Shown piece after piece: positions 32,752 to 42,070 of a stretch of DNA of 47,145 bases. A program made the position numbers and the translations under genes. The notes below the pieces were generated by a model that searched no databases, had not been told where the DNA came from, and was given only the letters and a program-made list of their open reading frames with translations. Each line of letters starts with the position of its first letter. Positions within the stretch are counted from its first letter, which is position 1. This DNA is from Candidatus Marinamargulisbacteria bacterium SCGC AG-343-D04 (lineage in GTDB: Bacteria > Margulisbacteria > Marinamargulisbacteria > GCA-2716485 > GCA-002719695): contig QFBQ01000007.1 of assembly GCA_003265885.1 (NCBI GenBank), positions 1-47,145 on the forward strand, written 5' to 3'.

Positions 32752-34706
32752 TTATTACTCTCCTTTATTCTTTCTTTAAGTCCTTTTTTTGTTAGAAGTT
32801 GGGGAAGCGTTATACGCTCCCCTTTTTCATTATAATACACATAAAGAGGAACCCCTTGTCTTTGAAACGATTCTAAATAATGTGTTATCTCATCATCATA
32901 ATGTGTCCAATCTAAGACAATGTAATGAATATTATTTTCTTTAAAAAACTGTTGTATCTCTGGGCTGTTTATCACTGTTCTTTCATTCACTTGGCAGGTC
33001 ACACACCACGATGCCGTTACATCTACAAACACTCGCTGCTTATTTTCTATGAATACCTCTAAACTCTCCCTCTGCTTTTCATTTTCTTGAAATGGCATAC
33101 TCTTTGACTGAAATATCATCATGCTGATTCCAACTAATACAATGAGTACAAAGCTTCCTAACCATGAGCTACTTTTTTTATTCCATAGACTATAAAATAT
33201 CCAAACACACATCACTCCCAAGGCATAGCCCCAAGCCAACACCCCAATTTGCTGGGATAACACCCAAGCCAACCATAACACAGTGCCATACATAGGAATC
33301 GCCAAAACATGTTTTACTGTCACCATCCACTTTCCTGATTTTGGTAAATATCGCTGTAAAAACGGATTATAAGCAATAAGAATAAAGGGGGAACTAAAGC
33401 CAATGGCTAAACATAAAAAAATAGATAACATCACCCCCACTGATTGTGTTAACGCATACCCAATCGCAGTTGCCATAAACGGTGCCGTACAGGGTGTCGC
33501 AACAAAAACGGCTAAAACTCCTGTAAAAAAATGTGAATACAACCCTTCCGTCTTCACTCGCTTACTCATAAAACGGCTCATCATACTTGGAATATGTAAA
33601 ATCCATTGAGGCAACTGAAACACATCATTTAAATTAAGCCCCACCAACATCATAATATTAAGTAATATAAAAATAATAAACGGATGCTGAAGTTGAAAGC
33701 CCCAGCCTAGTTGATAGCCAACTATTTTCAAGCCCGCTAACAGCCCCCCAATAGCTAAAAAGGTCACGATAACACCCCATGTATAGGCATTAGCTTCTCT
33801 CTTAATACGCTCTTTTTCCTTGTTACTCTTTTCTAAAATACCCAACACTTTCAATGACAATATAGGAAAAACACAGGGCATAATATTAAGTATTATTCCC
33901 CCCAACAATGCCAATCCACATATGAGAAGAAAATATCTTGCCCCAGTTTTAGTATCGATAGCCTCAACGGTATACCACTTGGAATCTAACTGTAATATTC
34001 CCGATATAGCCTTTGATTTTTCTGGACCTGCGGGTAACACAAGTCGTAACCCCTGTGAGCTTTGATGAAAATCCTGTTTTTTTGTGGGTTGTATAGAGCC
34101 TATTTGATGAGGATAAAAATAGCCTTTTTGGGGAAGGGTTTGAAGAGTTGGAAAGGTTAGTATCACCTTATCTCCCTGGGTTTTCAAGGTTGCTTTAAGT
34201 CTAGGATGGTCTCGACTTACAAACTTCTTTTGAATAGAATCCGCTTGTGTAGTGATTACAGATTTTAAGCCCGACGACAAGGTCGTTTCTAAGGTAAACC
34301 TCTCTGGAATACAACTTTCTTCACATACCAATAATGACACCCTTACCTGAATAGGCCGATCGTTTCCAGTGAAATCTTCTGTAACTGTAAAGGGAACAAT
34401 AAGACTTGCCTGATTAAAGCCAAAATTAATGATAGGTCCTAATATAAACAACTCTGGATTGGGCCAACTGATGTCATCTAGAATAATCCCCGCTGGCAAT
34501 GTCCATTGTAATGTTGTTTTTGCCCCTGAATCACCAGGGTTTTGCCAATAAGAATGCCAATGAGGACTATGGGATAAGGACACATTCAAATAGCCTTGAT
34601 CTCCAGGTTTAATAACACTATGTGACAGTTTCAGAGTTGCCGTTGTATAAGGAGTCGTAACCGGTTCCCCAAAAGAATACGTTGTACTTAATACAACACA
34701 GCCCAT
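32748..34706 (-). CDS. dsbD: Thiol:disulfide interchange protein DsbD
   Basis: About 652 aa. A periplasmic DsbD-alpha-like domain (with CEESCIPE) is followed by the eight-helix electron-transfer domain (Cys in NIMPCVFPILSLKV and ATPCTAPFMATAIGYAL) and a C-terminal thioredoxin domain with VTASWCVTCQVNERTV. It moves electrons from cytosolic thioredoxin to periplasmic targets. I chose the ATG at 34706, with AAAGG eight bases upstream. The frame is open further (to 34841, inside cysN), and a start there would give a poor signal sequence; a non-ATG start a little upstream of 34706 is possible, as the hydrophobic KKVILMGCVVLS needs basic residues in front. Confidence 0.88.
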   Translation of the reverse strand: MGCVVLSTTYSFGEPVTTPYTTATLKLSHSVIKPGDQGYLNVSLSHSPHWHSYWQNPGDSGAKTTLQWTLPAGIILDDISWPNPELFILGPIINFGFNQASLIVPFTVTEDFTGNDRPIQVRVSLLVCEESCIPERFTLETTLSSGLKSVITTQADSIQKKFVSRDHPRLKATLKTQGDKVILTFPTLQTLPQKGYFYPHQIGSIQPTKKQDFHQSSQGLRLVLPAGPEKSKAISGILQLDSKWYTVEAIDTKTGARYFLLICGLALLGGIILNIMPCVFPILSLKVLGILEKSNKEKERIKREANAYTWGVIVTFLAIGGLLAGLKIVGYQLGWGFQLQHPFIIFILLNIMMLVGLNLNDVFQLPQWILHIPSMMSRFMSKRVKTEGLYSHFFTGVLAVFVATPCTAPFMATAIGYALTQSVGVMLSIFLCLAIGFSSPFILIAYNPFLQRYLPKSGKWMVTVKHVLAIPMYGTVLWLAWVLSQQIGVLAWGYALGVMCVWIFYSLWNKKSSSWLGSFVLIVLVGISMMIFQSKSMPFQENEKQRESLEVFIENKQRVFVDVTASWCVTCQVNERTVINSPEIQQFFKENNIHYIVLDWTHYDDEITHYLESFQRQGVPLYVYYNEKGERITLPQLLTKKGLKERIKESNK

Positions 34707-34758
34707 TAAGATAACTTTTTTTATAAAATGGCTAACTGAAGCTATATTCGAAAATGCG

Positions 34759-36576
34759 TTAACTATCTTTAACACGGGATACAATATCTGCGATAAGACT
34801 CTCTTTTGATGTATCAAAATCCGAACACACCCTATCTGCAATAGATGTCTGTTTGTCTAAATCGATAATGACCACATCAAAGGGCTTAGAAATAACCCGT
34901 AATTCTTCCGCTTCCTTACGTGACATATTTCGAATAGAGGTTATAAAAACCATTCCCGCATCCAAAAAGGCATACCCAATATCGAGTAAGTGACGGAACA
35001 TGTCTTGACGTAGTTCTGTTATAGACTGTTTATCTGTATCTGCTATTCGCATAAACTGAAAACCATAACGATAGGCTCGAATTCCTTCTTCACACAGCTG
35101 CTTTTCCAATGCTGTCCCAATATTAGAGTATTGTTCTCGTGCTACCTCTCCTGTTAACACTATTAATAACGATTTATGTTTATTTTGCTTAACACGATCA
35201 GCATAACTTACGATACCCTTACTCCAATATTTATTACGTTCTGACACATGCCTCTCTGCCCAACTTTCATGACCTATACTATCCTCAATTAACCCCATCC
35301 CCACTGTATTATTACTTTGACGATCAATGATAATAAAACTACCCAAATGAGGGTTTCGTGTATAGGGCTCATAGGCAATATCTTGATCAAACTCACACTC
35401 GCATTGGCCAATTTCATTTAAGCTCAGTGTCTCTGACTCAGATTTTTCAAGAGTATTTACATTTAAACGATACCGAGGAGCCTGAATGGTTCCAGATAAC
35501 AACTTAGCTCGAGTTTTAATCCAATATGATTTTCCTGGAACCAAAGCCTCTTCTGACATCCATAAAAGTGTCGATACAAAACTATGACCAATTTCTGTTT
35601 TACTTCCTTTACATACCAATACATCTCCACGAGATATATCTATTTCATCATTTAATGTAAGGGTAACCGACTCTCCCCGAATAGCTTCTTTTGCTTCTTT
35701 TTCAAATGTTACTATAGATTTTACGGTACTCCTTACCTTTGCCGGCAACACCTCAATAGCATCCCCTACTGCAATTTTTCCTGTAGTTATTTGTCCTGCA
35801 AAGCCTCTGAAATCTAAATTCGGGCGATTTACCCACTGTACTGGCATGGTAAATGCCCCAGCAGTATTCACTGTTTTAAGAGGAACCGTTTCTAAAAATT
35901 CAATTAAGCTAGGCCCCGAATACCACGCCATCTCTTCACTTGGATCCGTAATATTATCTCCTTTTAAAGCAGACACCGGAATAGCCGTAAAATCACGAAT
36001 TCCAAGCTCAGTAGCAAAAGTACGATAATCATCTAAAATCTTTTGATACGTAGACTCTTCATAATCCACTAAATCCATCTTGTTAATTGCCAAGACAATC
36101 TTATCTACACCCAACATATGGACAATAGTGGAATGTCGACGAGTTTGAGTCATAATACCATGACGCGCATCGACCATTAAAATAGCCAGCTCTGCAGTGG
36201 AAGCCCCTGTTGCCATGTTACGTGTATATTGTTCATGACCTGGCGTATCTGCCACAATAAATTTTCGTTTATCTGTTGAAAAATAGCGATAAGCGACATC
36301 AATGGTAATACCTTGCTCTCGTTCTGATGCCAGGCCATCCACTAGTAATGCAAAATCAATATCGTCACCTTGGGTCCCTACTTTACTTGAATCTTTTTTT
36401 AAGGTCGCTAGTTGGTCTTCATAAATGAGTTTTGACTCGTATAATAAACGCCCAATTAAGGTGGATTTTCCATCATCTACTGACCCGCAGGTAATGAAAC
36501 GTAATAAACTCTTATGCTCTTGGTCTTTTAAATATCCCAGAATATCTGTTTCAATTAAGTTTGATTGGTGTGACAT
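34759..36576 (-). CDS. cysN: Sulfate adenylyltransferase GTPase subunit with decayed APS-kinase domain
   Basis: 605 aa. Residues 1-465 are the elongation-factor-like GTPase that drives APS formation by CysD: G1 GSVDDGKSTLIGRLLYE, G3 DTPGHEQYTRNM, G4 NKMD. Residues 467-605 align with APS kinase (TALEKQLCEEGI, FLDAGMVFITSI, SRKEAEELR). The kinase P-loop GxxGxGKST is replaced by LTGEVAREQYSNIG, and the DGDNVR segment is gone, so no ATP binding or kinase activity is expected. The ATG shares its A with the cysD stop. The companion CysH is of the APS-reducing type, which makes the kinase unnecessary. Confidence 0.93.
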   Translation of the reverse strand: MSHQSNLIETDILGYLKDQEHKSLLRFITCGSVDDGKSTLIGRLLYESKLIYEDQLATLKKDSSKVGTQGDDIDFALLVDGLASEREQGITIDVAYRYFSTDKRKFIVADTPGHEQYTRNMATGASTAELAILMVDARHGIMTQTRRHSTIVHMLGVDKIVLAINKMDLVDYEESTYQKILDDYRTFATELGIRDFTAIPVSALKGDNITDPSEEMAWYSGPSLIEFLETVPLKTVNTAGAFTMPVQWVNRPNLDFRGFAGQITTGKIAVGDAIEVLPAKVRSTVKSIVTFEKEAKEAIRGESVTLTLNDEIDISRGDVLVCKGSKTEIGHSFVSTLLWMSEEALVPGKSYWIKTRAKLLSGTIQAPRYRLNVNTLEKSESETLSLNEIGQCECEFDQDIAYEPYTRNPHLGSFIIIDRQSNNTVGMGLIEDSIGHESWAERHVSERNKYWSKGIVSYADRVKQNKHKSLLIVLTGEVAREQYSNIGTALEKQLCEEGIRAYRYGFQFMRIADTDKQSITELRQDMFRHLLDIGYAFLDAGMVFITSIRNMSRKEAEELRVISKPFDVVIIDLDKQTSIADRVCSDFDTSKESLIADIVSRVKDS

Positions 36577-37493
36577 TAGAAATACCCCTCCTGTTTTTTC
36601 ATTTCCATAGAGGCGCCACTATCTTGGTCAATAACTCTCCCTTGCCGTTCAGAAGTTTTCGTTAACAACATCTCTTGAATAATATCTGGCAAAGTACTCG
36701 CATTAGATTCTATTGCACCTGTTAGAGGGTAGCACCCCAACGTTCTAAATCTTACACATTTTACTTCTGGCTTCTCATCTTTTTCTAAGACTAAACGATC
36801 ATCATCAACCATTATCCAAATTCCGTTTCGGAAGACAACTGGACGTTCTTTTGCAAAATATAAAGGCACCATAGGAATATTTTCTAAATAAATATATTGC
36901 CATATGTCTAATTCAGTCCAGTTAGATAGTGGAAACACTCGAATAGATTCCCCTGGTTTCTTTTTTGTATTATACAACGACCATAACTCTGGACGCTGGT
37001 TTTTAGGATCCCATCGATGCTGCTCAGACCGAAAAGAAAAAATTCGTTCTTTAGCTCTAGACTTTTCCTCATCACGACGGGCACCTCCAAAAGCAGCATC
37101 AAACTTATATTTATCTAATGCCTGTTTTAGAGCCTGAGTTTTCATAATATCTGTATGAACAGCTGACCCATGACTAAATGGACCAACATTTTGAGAAACT
37201 CCATCAGGATTCGTATAGACAATTAAATCTAGATTATACTCTTTTGCTAAATCATCTCTAAATTTAATCATCTCTCTAAACTTCCATGTCGTATCAACAT
37301 GCATGACAGGAAATGGAATCTTAGCCGGAAAAAAAGCTTTTCGTGCCAAATGTAATAACACTGACGAATCTTTTCCAATAGAATATAACATAACGGGATT
37401 CTCTGTTTCCGCCACCACTTCTCGCATAATATGAATACTATCCGCTTCTAATTGCTGTAAATGGGTTAGTGTTTTTTGATCTATCATACTCAT
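36576..37493 (-). CDS. cysD: Sulfate adenylyltransferase subunit 2
   Basis: 305 aa N-type ATP pyrophosphatase that forms APS from sulfate and ATP. The PP-loop is YSIGKDSSVLLHLARKAF; AAFGGARRDEEKSRAKERIFS and FPLSNWTELDIWQYI are family hallmarks, and the C-terminus SGASMEMKKQEGYF is typical of CysD. It overlaps cysN by one base (translation coupling, stoichiometric complex) and follows cysH by 13 bp. Assignment is secure. Confidence 0.96.
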   Translation of the reverse strand: MSMIDQKTLTHLQQLEADSIHIMREVVAETENPVMLYSIGKDSSVLLHLARKAFFPAKIPFPVMHVDTTWKFREMIKFRDDLAKEYNLDLIVYTNPDGVSQNVGPFSHGSAVHTDIMKTQALKQALDKYKFDAAFGGARRDEEKSRAKERIFSFRSEQHRWDPKNQRPELWSLYNTKKKPGESIRVFPLSNWTELDIWQYIYLENIPMVPLYFAKERPVVFRNGIWIMVDDDRLVLEKDEKPEVKCVRFRTLGCYPLTGAIESNASTLPDIIQEMLLTKTSERQGRVIDQDSGASMEMKKQEGYF

Positions 37494-37506
37494 CTTTCCT
37501 TTTTCT

Positions 37507-38265
37507 CTAACTCTCTAAATCTTTTTTTCTTACTGCTTTTCCATCTTTAAAATGAAGTCCACACTCTTTTTGCTCAGGATTTTCCCACCACCATCTTCCC
37601 GCTCGCACATCTTCCCCAGGTTCAATAGCGCGTGTACACGGTTCACATCCAATACTGGGATACCCCTGATCATGCAAGGTATTATAAGGGATCTTTTCCT
37701 TTTTTACATACTCCCACACTTCCTTTTCAGTCCAATAGGCTAAGGGATTAATTTTCAAAATATTAAAGGTATTATCCCACTCAAACAGTTCTGTATGTTG
37801 TCGAGTCACAGCTTGAGATCGCCTAATACCTGTAATCCATGCATCTACTGTAGATAATACCCTCGTTAAAGGCTTCACTTTCCGAATATGACAACATTCT
37901 TTTCTATTTTCTATACTCTCATAAAACGACTGTGGTCCTTTTTTTTGATATAAATGCTCAACATCTTCCCTCTCTGGAAAATAAATTTCATACTTGAAAT
38001 CATAATTCTCCATCGTTTTATGCATAACATCATACGTTTCTTGATTTAATCTGCCCGTATCCAACACAAAAATGCGTATTGCACGATTCTCCTTCATACA
38101 ATATGCCGTCAATACTTGATCCTCTACCCCTAATGAAGACGCTAATGCAACCTTATCTCCAAATGTCGTATATACATAAGATAAAAGATCTTCTATAGGT
38201 TTGTTACGATAAACCTTATTTAAATCTTCTAGTTGTTTTTCTGACAATATTTTCTTTTCTTCCAT
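37507..38265 (-). CDS. cysH: APS reductase (assimilatory, 4Fe-4S type)
   Basis: 252 aa from the ATG at 38265 (after AAGG, two codons past the upstream stop). Reduces adenylyl sulfate to sulfite using thioredoxin. The PP-loop-derived region includes ASSLGVEDQVLTAY and FVLDTGRLNQETY, then GIRRSQAVTR. The iron-sulfur signature of APS reductases is complete: Cys-Cys in KECCHIRK and C-x-x-C in GCEPCTRAIEPGED. The catalytic C-terminal motif is ECGLH. PAPS-specific enzymes lack the CC...CxxC cluster motif, so APS is the likely substrate. Confidence 0.93.
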   Translation of the reverse strand: MEEKKILSEKQLEDLNKVYRNKPIEDLLSYVYTTFGDKVALASSLGVEDQVLTAYCMKENRAIRIFVLDTGRLNQETYDVMHKTMENYDFKYEIYFPEREDVEHLYQKKGPQSFYESIENRKECCHIRKVKPLTRVLSTVDAWITGIRRSQAVTRQHTELFEWDNTFNILKINPLAYWTEKEVWEYVKKEKIPYNTLHDQGYPSIGCEPCTRAIEPGEDVRAGRWWWENPEQKECGLHFKDGKAVRKKDLES

Positions 38266-38269
38266 AGCC

Positions 38270-38494
38270 TTATATTTGATAGTCCATCGGTTTCCCCAAC
38301 CCAAACTTTAATTTTGCCCAAATACGTTCATGTAAATAAAACAAATATATCTTCATCGCAGACTCTATAATGCCTATCTTAAATGCAATATCAAGACTTC
38401 CTGTAATAAAATAAGAAATCACCATCGTTGTAACTGACGCAGTTACTCTCCATGAAATTGCTTTTACTACACTTCGTCTTCTTTTTTCAGGCAT
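38270..38494 (-). CDS. DUF2061 small membrane protein
   Basis: 74 aa from the ATG at 38494, four bases after the sulfite reductase stop (38527 is an alternative start inside that gene). Pattern of DUF2061: EKRRRSVVKAISWRVTAS, then a hydrophobic TTMVISYFITGSLDIAFKIG and KIYLFYLHERIW. The family repeatedly occurs beside sulfate assimilation genes, as here between sulfite reductase and cysH, but its role is not established. Confidence 0.82.
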   Translation of the reverse strand: MPEKRRRSVVKAISWRVTASVTTMVISYFITGSLDIAFKIGIIESAMKIYLFYLHERIWAKLKFGLGKPMDYQI

Positions 38495-38499
38495 TTTTT

Positions 38500-40830
38500 C
38501 TAGTTCTTTTTTATTAGAACACTCCAATGGCCTTCTGAGCTTTGTTCTTGTCTCAAAATACTGTGGCCTTCTAACTTTACAGAATTTGGCACATTTTCTA
38601 TTGGGGCTCCATTATCCAATAAAATTTCCAATTGCTGCCCAACACTCATCGTCTCTAAGACCAATTTTGTTTTCACAAAATTCATCGGACACGCAACACC
38701 TCGATAATCTTTTTTGATTGATTCAACTACGTCCTTTTCTTCTGCAACATTTTGCTTTGGACTTTGCTTAAACCGTAATGAATCATCCATACTTTTGTAT
38801 AAAGCCATCACATCTTCAGCAAGCTTTATCACCCGTTGCTTATTTTCTTTTAGATAACTCTTTTGTCCTTTTTTTGCCTCTTGTAATAGATCCGCATTCG
38901 AAATATCTACCAATTCAGTTTGCACAAAATGTTTTTCGAAATAAGCAAAGGCTTGTTGTTCATTTGAGGCATCTAAACCACGTGTTACCAATAACATTCG
39001 TGATGTATGAAACAAAATTCGATAGAGTTCTTCTTCAACATCAGAAACGTCATCTAAACCTTTGATTCTTGTTTCCATTTGTTTTCTATCTACATTAATC
39101 ATATCAAACATTCCAGCAGAACATTCAGCAGCTCCCATATCATCTAACCTTAAAGGCCTTTTTGCACCAAAATCTATATAACAACTCTGATCTTCTTCAA
39201 AAAGTGGAACCTCTTTTAGTTCTGCACTAATCTCTTTTATCAGCTCTACGCCTTCTTTCTCTAAATACTCATGGTAACTACTATATTCTTCTTTTTCCTC
39301 TATGTAATGCTTTAAAAAACGATACACAAACTCTGGCACTGCATGTGCCGGTAAATCTGATACTTTGCTTGCATACTCAGTTTTACCCGCCCCAACTTTA
39401 GCTCCTGCTAAAATATTATAAGCTGGATAAATTTTCCCTTCTTTTCGACCAATCTTTCCAAAAAATCCTAAATCGGCAATATGATGCATCCCACAGGTAT
39501 TCGGACACCCGGACATATTTAACCTAAACTCTGGAATCGCATCCAAATTTAAATCGCTATGCATCAGTTTATCTCGTAACTCTGTAGATAGACCTCTTGG
39601 CAAACAAATTCCCAATTTACAGGTCTGTGCTCCTGTACAATTAATCATATTTGCGATAAACGGAGCATGTTCTACCAAGGTATGACTCATAGATTTCACA
39701 ATGTTATATAGATTTCCTATATATTTGCTTGGAATATTACGTATTCTCATGTTCTGAGCTCTATCACAACGAATCGTGTTATCTCCAAATTGATCTAAAA
39801 AGTCACACAGCACATAAGCATCTTTACTTTCTAGATCACCTAAACATAAAGGCATTTTAATCGTACTAAGTCCCTCTTGCTTCTGAGCAGATACATACCT
39901 TTTTTTCCACAATTCAAATTCTACAGAATCTACAGATTCAACCGAAATTTGCGGATCTATTCCTTCATTTACAATTTCATGAATATCCAAGTTTAACGAA
40001 TCATCGTCTTTAACCTGATCATACTCTTCATAAAAAAGCTTTAAAAACTCATTCCTATCTAACTTTTTCCATAAAAACTTTATCCGTGACGAATACTTAC
40101 TTCGTCTATTACCATGCTTATCAAACATAATTTTAATGGCCTTAGTAACATGATAAACACGATTTTCTGGTATAAAGTCTATTAATTCATGCCCTACCAT
40201 CGGCTTTGCGCCCATGCCTCCAGCACAATAAACTCTAAACCCTTTTTGACCTTCTTTTATAGCAGCTACAAAGCCTAAGCACGTCGCTTGGGTATAAGCT
40301 GTATCTTCATCACTATTGGATAAGGCAATCTTGAATTTTCGTGGCAAATTCCATGAATCTGGTTCGTTAATCATACGAGTTGTTAATGAAATTGCATACG
40401 GATCAACATCAAACACTTCTCCTTCTTCAATTCCAGATAAAGGAGAGGTTAAGATATTTCGAATAGTATTACCGCCTCCACCTCTTGATGATAAATCTAC
40501 TTCATTTAACCCTCTAATAACTTTAATGACATCTTGTAATAACACATCATGAACTTGCACTTCTTGTCGAGTCGTAAAATGAACTTCACTACTCCCATAT
40601 TTTTCCCCTAATTCAGCAACTTTTTTCAATTGTTTTGGGGTAATCCCTCCGGCTGCACATCGAATACGGATCATGTACGTATGCTCTTGCCTCTGTTCAT
40701 AAACTCCATGTGCTACTCTAATAGCCTTGAATTTGATCGGGTTGATGGCTCCTCCCGCAAACTCTATCATGTCTTTTTCAAACTGGTCTTGTTCAGCTAT
40801 CAATGTTGGGGCATTTTCATAAAACTTCAT
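38500..40830 (-). CDS. Sulfite reductase haemoprotein fused to helical and TusA domains
   Basis: 776 aa. Residues 1-560 are a nitrite/sulfite reductase with the siroheme/4Fe-4S ligands in C398-x5-C404 and C442-x3-C446 (CTGAQTC and SGCPNTC). About 590-700 is a helical HEPN-like segment (LYRILFHTSRMLLVTRGLDA). Residues 708-776 are a TusA-type sulfur-transfer domain with Cys714 in DYRGVACPMNFVKTKL. The six-electron reduction of sulfite to sulfide is inferred from the operon; nitrite is the alternative substrate. The fused TusA domain could pick up the nascent sulfur and hand it to the carrier protein. Strong Shine-Dalgarno GAGGAGAT. Confidence 0.9.
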   Translation of the reverse strand: MKFYENAPTLIAEQDQFEKDMIEFAGGAINPIKFKAIRVAHGVYEQRQEHTYMIRIRCAAGGITPKQLKKVAELGEKYGSSEVHFTTRQEVQVHDVLLQDVIKVIRGLNEVDLSSRGGGGNTIRNILTSPLSGIEEGEVFDVDPYAISLTTRMINEPDSWNLPRKFKIALSNSDEDTAYTQATCLGFVAAIKEGQKGFRVYCAGGMGAKPMVGHELIDFIPENRVYHVTKAIKIMFDKHGNRRSKYSSRIKFLWKKLDRNEFLKLFYEEYDQVKDDDSLNLDIHEIVNEGIDPQISVESVDSVEFELWKKRYVSAQKQEGLSTIKMPLCLGDLESKDAYVLCDFLDQFGDNTIRCDRAQNMRIRNIPSKYIGNLYNIVKSMSHTLVEHAPFIANMINCTGAQTCKLGICLPRGLSTELRDKLMHSDLNLDAIPEFRLNMSGCPNTCGMHHIADLGFFGKIGRKEGKIYPAYNILAGAKVGAGKTEYASKVSDLPAHAVPEFVYRFLKHYIEEKEEYSSYHEYLEKEGVELIKEISAELKEVPLFEEDQSCYIDFGAKRPLRLDDMGAAECSAGMFDMINVDRKQMETRIKGLDDVSDVEEELYRILFHTSRMLLVTRGLDASNEQQAFAYFEKHFVQTELVDISNADLLQEAKKGQKSYLKENKQRVIKLAEDVMALYKSMDDSLRFKQSPKQNVAEEKDVVESIKKDYRGVACPMNFVKTKLVLETMSVGQQLEILLDNGAPIENVPNSVKLEGHSILRQEQSSEGHWSVLIKKN

Positions 40831-40831
40831 A

Positions 40832-41269
40832 TTAATCTCCTCTCTCTATGAGGTTCACCTTATGAACCTCTATTGTATTTTCATCTTCCTTAAAAATCTT
40901 AAATCCTGCCATATCTGGCTTCTCGTTTTTTAACGATACTATTATATATACTGGATCTGGGTCATTAAATAACTTCAAATCTTCATCAGACAAACGAGCC
41001 GGCGTTTCTGGGTGGCTATGATATACTCCAATCAGAGATAAACCTTCATTTCTTGCACTTTTCACAGTTGCAAACTGCTCTTTAGGATCAAAACTAAAAT
41101 GCTCTGGACTATTGTCTACATTCGTCATCGGGTAAAAGACAGTTACTTCACCATCTTTTCCACCTAAATATCCGCAAGACTCAATAGGGTTTATCGATAA
41201 TGCATGCTCGAACAATTGCTCTTTAATCGACTTAGGTATTACCAATTTATACTCGTTTATCATCATCAT
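40832..41269 (-). CDS. JAMM/MPN metallopeptidase acting on a sulfur-carrier protein
   Basis: 145 aa zinc peptidase of the Mec+/HcyD kind. The JAMM signature is complete: Glu in NPIESCGYLGG and H-S-H-P-x6-S-x2-D in YHSHPETPARLSDED. In Mycobacterium the homologue frees cysteine from CysO; in Wolinella HcyD trims the extra C-terminal residue of HcyS. In this operon the carrier (43312-43521) ends with a residue beyond Gly-Gly-Gly, so trimming is the likely job. It lies 1 bp from sulfite reductase and 3 bp from the E1-like gene. Confidence 0.88.
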   Translation of the reverse strand: MMMINEYKLVIPKSIKEQLFEHALSINPIESCGYLGGKDGEVTVFYPMTNVDNSPEHFSFDPKEQFATVKSARNEGLSLIGVYHSHPETPARLSDEDLKLFNDPDPVYIIVSLKNEKPDMAGFKIFKEDENTIEVHKVNLIERGD

Positions 41270-41272
41270 CCT

Positions 41273-42061
41273 CTATGACTGCTTTAAATCACACGCTGCT
41301 TGATCAAAATCTACCAATTTTTCAATATTCAATCTATCTGGTCTTGGTTTTACATTCACAGTTCTAAATTTCATCGTCAATGCATCAAAAATTAACAAAC
41401 GATTTGTCAACAACTCACCTTTATTAATAAAAAACTTCAAAGCCTCTGCCGCCTGAATGGTTCCTAACATTCCGGCTATAGCTCCAAACACTCCTGCTTG
41501 TGAACATGTTGGTACTGCATTAGGAGGAGGTGGAGAATCAAACACACAACGATAACTCGCAGTTCCAGGAACATAGGTCATCGTTTGTCCATCAAAACGT
41601 AAAATTCCTCCATGAGAAAATGGTTTTTTGCCCATAACACACGCATCATTAATTAAAAACTTTGCAGGAAAATTGTCCGTTCCATCAATAATAAAATCAT
41701 AGTCTTTAATAATATCCAAAGCATTATCTGCTCGAAATAAATCCTGCATAGCATTTACGTTTACATCCGGATTAATCTGAGCAATTTTTTCCTTTGCTGA
41801 CTGAACTTTCGGTTTATCTAGATCTGGCGTAAAGTGAATCACTTGCCTTTGTAAGTTAGATAAATCGACTGTATCTCCGTCTATTAATCCAATTGTTCCT
41901 ACTCCTGCAGCTGCTAAGTACAATGCTGCAGGTGCACCGAGTCCACCCGTTCCGATAATCAATACTTTCGCATTTAATATCTTTTCTTGGCCTTCGCCTC
42001 CAACGCCTTGCAAAATAATATGTCTAGAATATCGTTCAATTTGTTCTTCCGTTAAATTCAT
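41273..42061 (-). CDS. ThiF/MoeB/HcyF-type E1-like adenylyltransferase
   Basis: 262 aa. ATP-binding motif LIIGTGGLGAPAALYLAAAG with the Arg finger region SNLQRQVIHF, then DNFPAKFLINDAC and the catalytic Cys segment VPTCSQAGVFG. The enzyme adenylates the C-terminal Gly of a ubiquitin-like carrier so that sulfur can be added as thiocarboxylate. The paired CxxC zinc cysteines of some MoeB proteins are not both seen. Context (HcyS-like carrier, JAMM peptidase, MetY) points to carrier activation for homocysteine or cysteine synthesis rather than molybdopterin. Confidence 0.9.
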   Translation of the reverse strand: MNLTEEQIERYSRHIILQGVGGEGQEKILNAKVLIIGTGGLGAPAALYLAAAGVGTIGLIDGDTVDLSNLQRQVIHFTPDLDKPKVQSAKEKIAQINPDVNVNAMQDLFRADNALDIIKDYDFIIDGTDNFPAKFLINDACVMGKKPFSHGGILRFDGQTMTYVPGTASYRCVFDSPPPPNAVPTCSQAGVFGAIAGMLGTIQAAEALKFFINKGELLTNRLLIFDALTMKFRTVNVKPRPDRLNIEKLVDFDQAACDLKQS

Positions 42062-42070
42062 AATATCTCC

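Noticed and set aside
34707..34841. Upstream extension of dsbD into the end of cysN
   Set aside because: An 83-bp overlap would be unusual and the extension lacks a signal-peptide character; the ATG at 34706 has AAAGG at a good distance. A non-ATG start between 34707 and 34758 remains possible.
36904..37137. Reading frames opposite cysD, cysN, metY, cysK and other minus-strand genes
   Set aside because: They are mirror frames of well-supported genes, without their own ribosome-binding sites or family features.
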